From the NCBI RefSeq assembly GCF_000330505.1, contig NW_004440415.1:66508-76755 (forward strand): a stretch of DNA of 10,248 nt, in the 5' to 3' direction. Origin of the DNA: Entamoeba invadens IP1 (lineage: Eukaryota > Evosea > Mastigamoebida > Endamoebidae). This document shows, piece by piece, positions 7,327 through 10,248 of this stretch. Position 1 is the first letter of the stretch. Every line of letters begins with the position of its first letter. The notes beneath the pieces were generated by a model, which saw only the letters and a list, made by a program, of their open reading frames with translations, was not told the origin of the DNA and did no database searches. A program made the position numbers and the translations under genes.

Positions 7327-8219
7327 CATTTTTAAAATTACCATTTTTAATATAAGTGCCGTAATTATTTATTAATTAAATGCAATCATTAGTAAAATAA
7401 TATATATCATAAACCTGCGAGTATTAAATATATTATATAAATAATTATAATTAGTAATAATTTATTTGTTTTTTTAACTAAAATTATTAATTATTATTAT
7501 TGTTAATAATTAAAGATAATAATAAATAATAAATATAATGCTTTAAAAACTGGGATATATACGTTATTTAATAATCTAATAATTTCATGAAATAAAATTA
7601 TAATATATAGTAAACAATATGCTGATAATAAACCTCTTTACTTTAGTAGATAATAGTTAAATAATTATTTAATAAAAAATACATAAATTGAAATTATTCC
7701 ATAAAAATAAATGTTTTTGTATTTATTTGTTATAAAAAATAATAATACAATTATTATATTAATGGTTTTCTTCAATTTGTAAATTCCAAGAATAACAAAT
7801 TTTCTTAAAACATGACAAGTGCCCGCAAATTTATACAATTTTAGACTTATGAAGGCGGTTTTTAATAATAATGAAAATATTGCCATTTTTATATAAGTTT
7901 ATAAAACAAAACAGTAAATTTAGTGTGGTCATTACACCTTATGCCAATTTTTGTATAGATAATTATAATTAATATAAATTAGTTGTATAATTTAAAAATA
8001 AAAAGCTTTTTGTTCTTTTTTATATAAAATATTAAACTTTATAAAGATGATAATTCATTTTAAATTATTTGTAATAATATACATAAGACACAGTTTCATA
8101 AAATAAAAAATAAACAAATCACCATCAAACAAATTCTGAATAATAAAAATAGTAAACAAAATGAACTTCTTTCAAAAGTTTACACATTTTGAAAACTCCA
8201 TCTACAAAATATTTACAAC
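7327..8219. other. AT-rich stretch, no gene seen
   Basis: Low-complexity TAA/ATT-rich sequence is densest at about 7430-7540. A minus-strand frame of 73 codons from ATG 7886 to 7665 has a hydrophobic, Ile/Lys/Phe-rich translation with no motif. I regard it as probably chance. Confidence 0.55.
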
Positions 8220-8742
8220 ATAGATCACACGAGGAAGAAGGAAATGCATAGTGTCAAGAATACAGGAGCGATAAAGGTAGAGAAGTAATTTCTATTAAAA
8301 CAGACTTGAGAACAGATCTTGGTGGAAGTAGCAAATACTTAGAAGAGGAAAAAAATATCTAAGGACTGAAGAGGAGAAAGGTTCCTAAATAACCTTAATT
8401 GGATTGGGGTGAATAGATCCTAAACAACAAATGTAGATTTGGTAGAAGAAACTGAGCTTAAAAAGCGTTTACGCATGAAAAGGGAAAAAGACTAAAAGTT
8501 CTTTATCAATAGTCAAAAAGTCACAAAAAAGGACTGAGAAAGTGGTAACAGTGGATGAACTTGGTATGGGGTATGACGGTAGCGACAGGGGATCTCTTTT
8601 CTTGTTAACACGGAGGAACGGGTATTGAAATGAATCAATCAGAGGTATGACTGTTATACCCATGGAAGAAACAGGGCGGTTTCACATTCTTCAAACAACT
8701 ATATCAAAACTTTATGAAATGAACCAAAAAATACAAATGTGA
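8220..8742 (+). other. Purine-rich island of higher G+C, possibly a decayed gene or retroposed sequence
   Basis: Over about 500 bases the plus strand turns purine-rich and clearly less AT-rich than both flanks, with fairly sharp edges. The first half (8220-8475) is closed by stops in every frame. The second half holds a frame open from 8479 to TGA 8626-8628 and again to TGA 8740-8742 (49 and 37 codons). It reads 'KVVTVDELGMGYDGSDRGS', 'LFLLTRRNGY' and 'GMTVIPMEETGRFHILQTT'. A 64-codon minus-strand frame over 8469-8663 seems to be its shadow. Two adjacent 26-nt units (8337-8362 and 8363-8388) share a GAAGAGGARAAA core and end CTAA. I recognise no family. A pseudogene or a SINE-like non-coding element would both fit. 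Confidence 0.4.
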
Positions 8743-9619
8743 TAAGAACAAGAAGTTGTGCATAATTAATTGACTCGTTATAATAATTTATGTTTGCTAA
8801 ACATTGCAAAGAAGTCTAAAAGAATAAATGAATATGAAAAAAGTAATCTTTAATGTTTTTAAATTGTTTTGCACTTTTTATTGGTCATTTTTATGTTGCT
8901 ATTTTACCTTCTTTATTTTTGTAACTGACGTTATATATTTATCGTTGAAGGTTTATCTAATAACATTTCTATAAACCTTAAAATGTTATTTATTTATTGG
9001 AATTAATTTTTTTCCACCACCACATTTAAAATTTTGATGGGTTGGAACAAAATTTTCAAAATTCACTTCCAATAAAAAATTTTTTGGTGGCACTGACAGA
9101 AACGTTATAATAAAAAGTTTTTATTTTTTTCTTTTACCTAAACCCTTTTTTGCCTTCATACACAAAACAAATTTTGGAAATTTTTTATTTATTTTTATCA
9201 ACTCAATTTTGAATTGTATATTTTTATAGTCACAAATAAACATGAATGAGTTTGTTTGTGTTAAACAAGAGCAAAGCATTAGAAAGAAAGATGGGGTCTA
9301 ATGATGGTTTGATATATTTGGTTGTTTTTTATATAAAAAGTATATTGTCATTTGATTATAACGATATTGGTGTTTATATTGTCGTTATATTTATTAATTT
9401 GACTATTTGACATTGTTTGTTATAAAGTGTATTGATGATGTTGCGTTTTATATTAAATGTTGAAACACAATAAAGTGATATGAAATTTCATCCAAAAAGA
9501 TTATTTTTGACCAATCTTAGGTAATTGAGTTCTCATTTGTTAGTTATTTTAAGTAAAATAAAACTGACTAATGGCCGGTTTGGGTTAGAAAGGAGTTTTG
9601 GAATAAAAAATAATAAAAA
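8743..9619. other. AT-rich stretch holding one repeat copy, no gene supported
   Basis: Apart from the repeat at 9023-9106, no motif-bearing frame was found. A 19-codon frame from ATG 9242 ('MNEFVCVKQEQSIRKKDGV') sits in a slightly GC-richer spot but is too short to call. Confidence 0.5.
9023..9106 (-). repeat. Inverted dispersed repeat, copy 2
   Basis: This is the partner of 7226-7326 in opposite orientation. The exact blocks are at 9082-9094 and 9059-9078, separated by 3 nt. On the minus strand a frame stays open through this copy and past it to a TAA near 8989. It includes 'SVPPKNFLLEVNFENFVP' followed by a Gly-Gly-Gly-Lys-Lys run, so this copy is the better preserved one if it is coding. 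Confidence 0.8.
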
Positions 9620-9954
9620 ATGATTTGGACAATTTCTTTTTTACTTATTTTTGTTTTTAAAAAAAGTTTAGGTTGTGAAAGTGTTAAACTTTGAATTTAG
9701 GAACATATAAATAAATGTATTAAACAAGGTTATCAAACATGTATCAAGTGAGATAAATCGTTAATTATAGAGAAAGGAGAGTGTTTAAATGTTAAAAGAA
9801 ATTGCACTCAAAAATCAACCACGACGTGTGATGTATGTGAAAATGATATAATTACAACAAATTGTAATTGTCTTTTCGAACATATTTGACGTGTAAAAAT
9901 CAAAAAACAAATGAAAACAAAAAATGTTTTCAATGTCGAGATTTCAAGAAATGA
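9620..9954 (+). pseudogene. Secreted Cys-rich (CxxC) protein pseudogene
   Basis: ATG 9620 follows an A-rich leader and opens a typical signal peptide, 'MIWTISFLLIFVFKKSLG', then Cys. Cys-rich text continues through TGA 9692, TAG 9698 and TGA 9749: 'KCIKQGYQTCIK', 'DKSLIIEKGECLNVKRNC', 'TTTCDVCEND', 'TNCNC'. Near 9885 the first frame meets TGA 9887. The Cys pattern resumes in the next frame as 'TCKNQKTNENKKCFQCRDF' until TGA 9952-9954. Twelve cysteines, CxxC pairs and a C-x-x-G-Y-x-x-C-type unit resemble the extracellular Cys-rich repeats of Entamoeba surface proteins and receptor-like kinases. No transmembrane or kinase part is present. At least four in-frame stops and one frameshift make it a pseudogene. 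The role would have been at the cell surface or secreted, but no ligand can be inferred. Confidence 0.6.
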
Positions 9955-9977
9955 GATTGAATTCACATAATTTCAGA

Positions 9978-10052
9978 GCACTAAGGAGCCTCAGAAGCCA
10001 AAAGTTTTTTCTTCCAAGCTAACGATTCCGGGTTCAATTCCCGGTTAGTGCA
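9978..10052 (+). tRNA. tRNA-Gly(UCC)-like gene, degenerate 5' half, probable pseudogene
   Basis: The acceptor stem is a perfect 7 bp (GCACTAA 9978-9984 with TTAGTGC 10045-10051), with discriminator A at 10052. The T arm is perfect: CCGGG / CCCGG around TTCAATT. It includes a good B box, GGTTCAATTCC (10031-10041). A 7-nt anticodon loop CTTCCAA (10011-10017) gives anticodon TCC, which reads GGA (Gly). The variable loop is 5 nt, and the total of 75 nt is normal. However, the anticodon stem (TTTTT against GCTAA) has only two Watson-Crick pairs plus a wobble, and no D stem forms in 9985-10005, although CTCAG recalls an A box. It is therefore probably a decayed or chimeric copy. Gly identity also fits the GCACT...AGTGCA ends. 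Confidence 0.6.
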
Positions 10053-10064
10053 TTTTTGTTTTTT
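10053..10064 (+). terminator. RNA polymerase III termination T-runs
   Basis: TTTTT (10053-10057) follows the tRNA-like discriminator base directly. After one G comes TTTTTT (10059-10064). This is the expected position and form of a Pol III stop. Confidence 0.6.
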
Positions 10065-10076
10065 GAAATAATTATA

Positions 10077-10248
10077 ATTAATTATTAATTATTAATTATT
10101 AATTATTAATTATTAATTATTAATTATTAATTATTAATTATTAATTATTAATTATTAATTATTAATTATTAATTATTAATTATTAATTATTAATTATTAA
10201 TTATTAATTATTAATTATTAATTATTAATTATTAATTATTAATTATTA
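10077..10248. repeat. Perfect 7-bp tandem repeat (AATTATT)n, running off the window
   Basis: From 10077 to the last base, every position equals the one seven bases later, giving 172 nt or about 24.5 uninterrupted copies. It starts 12 nt after the Pol III T-runs. In Entamoeba, tRNA genes are organised in arrays separated by AT-rich short tandem repeats with units of this size, which this resembles. A simple microsatellite or a terminal repeat tract are alternatives. The absence of any variant unit suggests recent homogenisation. Confidence 0.97.

Noticed and set aside
7665..7886. 73-codon minus-strand ATG frame, possible membrane protein
   Set aside because: Its hydrophobic text is typical of random AT-rich DNA, without a promoter, motif or composition change.
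10077..10248. CRISPR array or minisatellite gene
   Set aside because: The unit is a 7-bp AT-only repeat with no spacers and no coding content.

Overview
This is a very AT-rich eukaryotic window with no intact protein-coding gene that I can defend. It is scattered with short islands of higher G+C. Most islands read as broken protein fragments: the same protein-like text continues across in-frame stops and single-base frameshifts. The recognisable pieces are a myosin II tail, a probable RhoGEF (DH domain), protein kinase pieces, a probable BTB/KCTD piece, and a secreted Cys-rich CxxC protein. Together with a tRNA-Gly(UCC)-like gene followed directly by a pure 7-bp tandem repeat, this suggests an amoebozoan parasite, most likely Entamoeba. 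Its tRNA genes sit beside short tandem repeats, and its genome is rich in RhoGEFs, kinases and Cys-rich surface proteins. The genus is an inference; species cannot be decided here.

Layout. 1-920 (+): 3' part of a myosin heavy-chain tail pseudogene, fairly young because about 600 bases remain open. 921-1540: AT-rich spacer with several strong hairpins, including a cluster of the octamer GACTCTAA. 1541-2315 (+): heavily broken DH-domain-like pseudogene, flanked at 1224-1260 and 2432-2469 by inverted copies of a 37-38 bp sequence, a possible decayed element. 2350-2445 (+): a 31-codon fragment. 3001-3378 (-): decayed kinase. 3379-4764: AT-rich. 4768-4863 (-): BTB/KCTD-like scrap. 5329-5568 (+): possible second kinase scrap. 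5569-7011: AT-rich. 7012-7217 (-): charged helical fragment of unknown family. 7226-7326 (+) and 9023-9106 (-): two inverted copies of one degenerate sequence. 8220-8742: purine-rich island of higher G+C, partly open. 9620-9954 (+): pseudogene of a secreted Cys-rich protein. 9978-10052 (+): tRNA-Gly(UCC)-like gene with degenerate D and anticodon stems, then T-runs. 10077-10248: 7-bp tandem repeat running off the window.

These pieces do not act together as an operon or system. The most economical reading is a gene graveyard next to a tRNA/short-tandem-repeat tract, possibly the edge of a tRNA array or a chromosome end. Stops of all three kinds interrupt different fragments, so decay fits better than a reassigned genetic code. 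Protein-family calls on short fragments come from motif reading alone and are graded accordingly.
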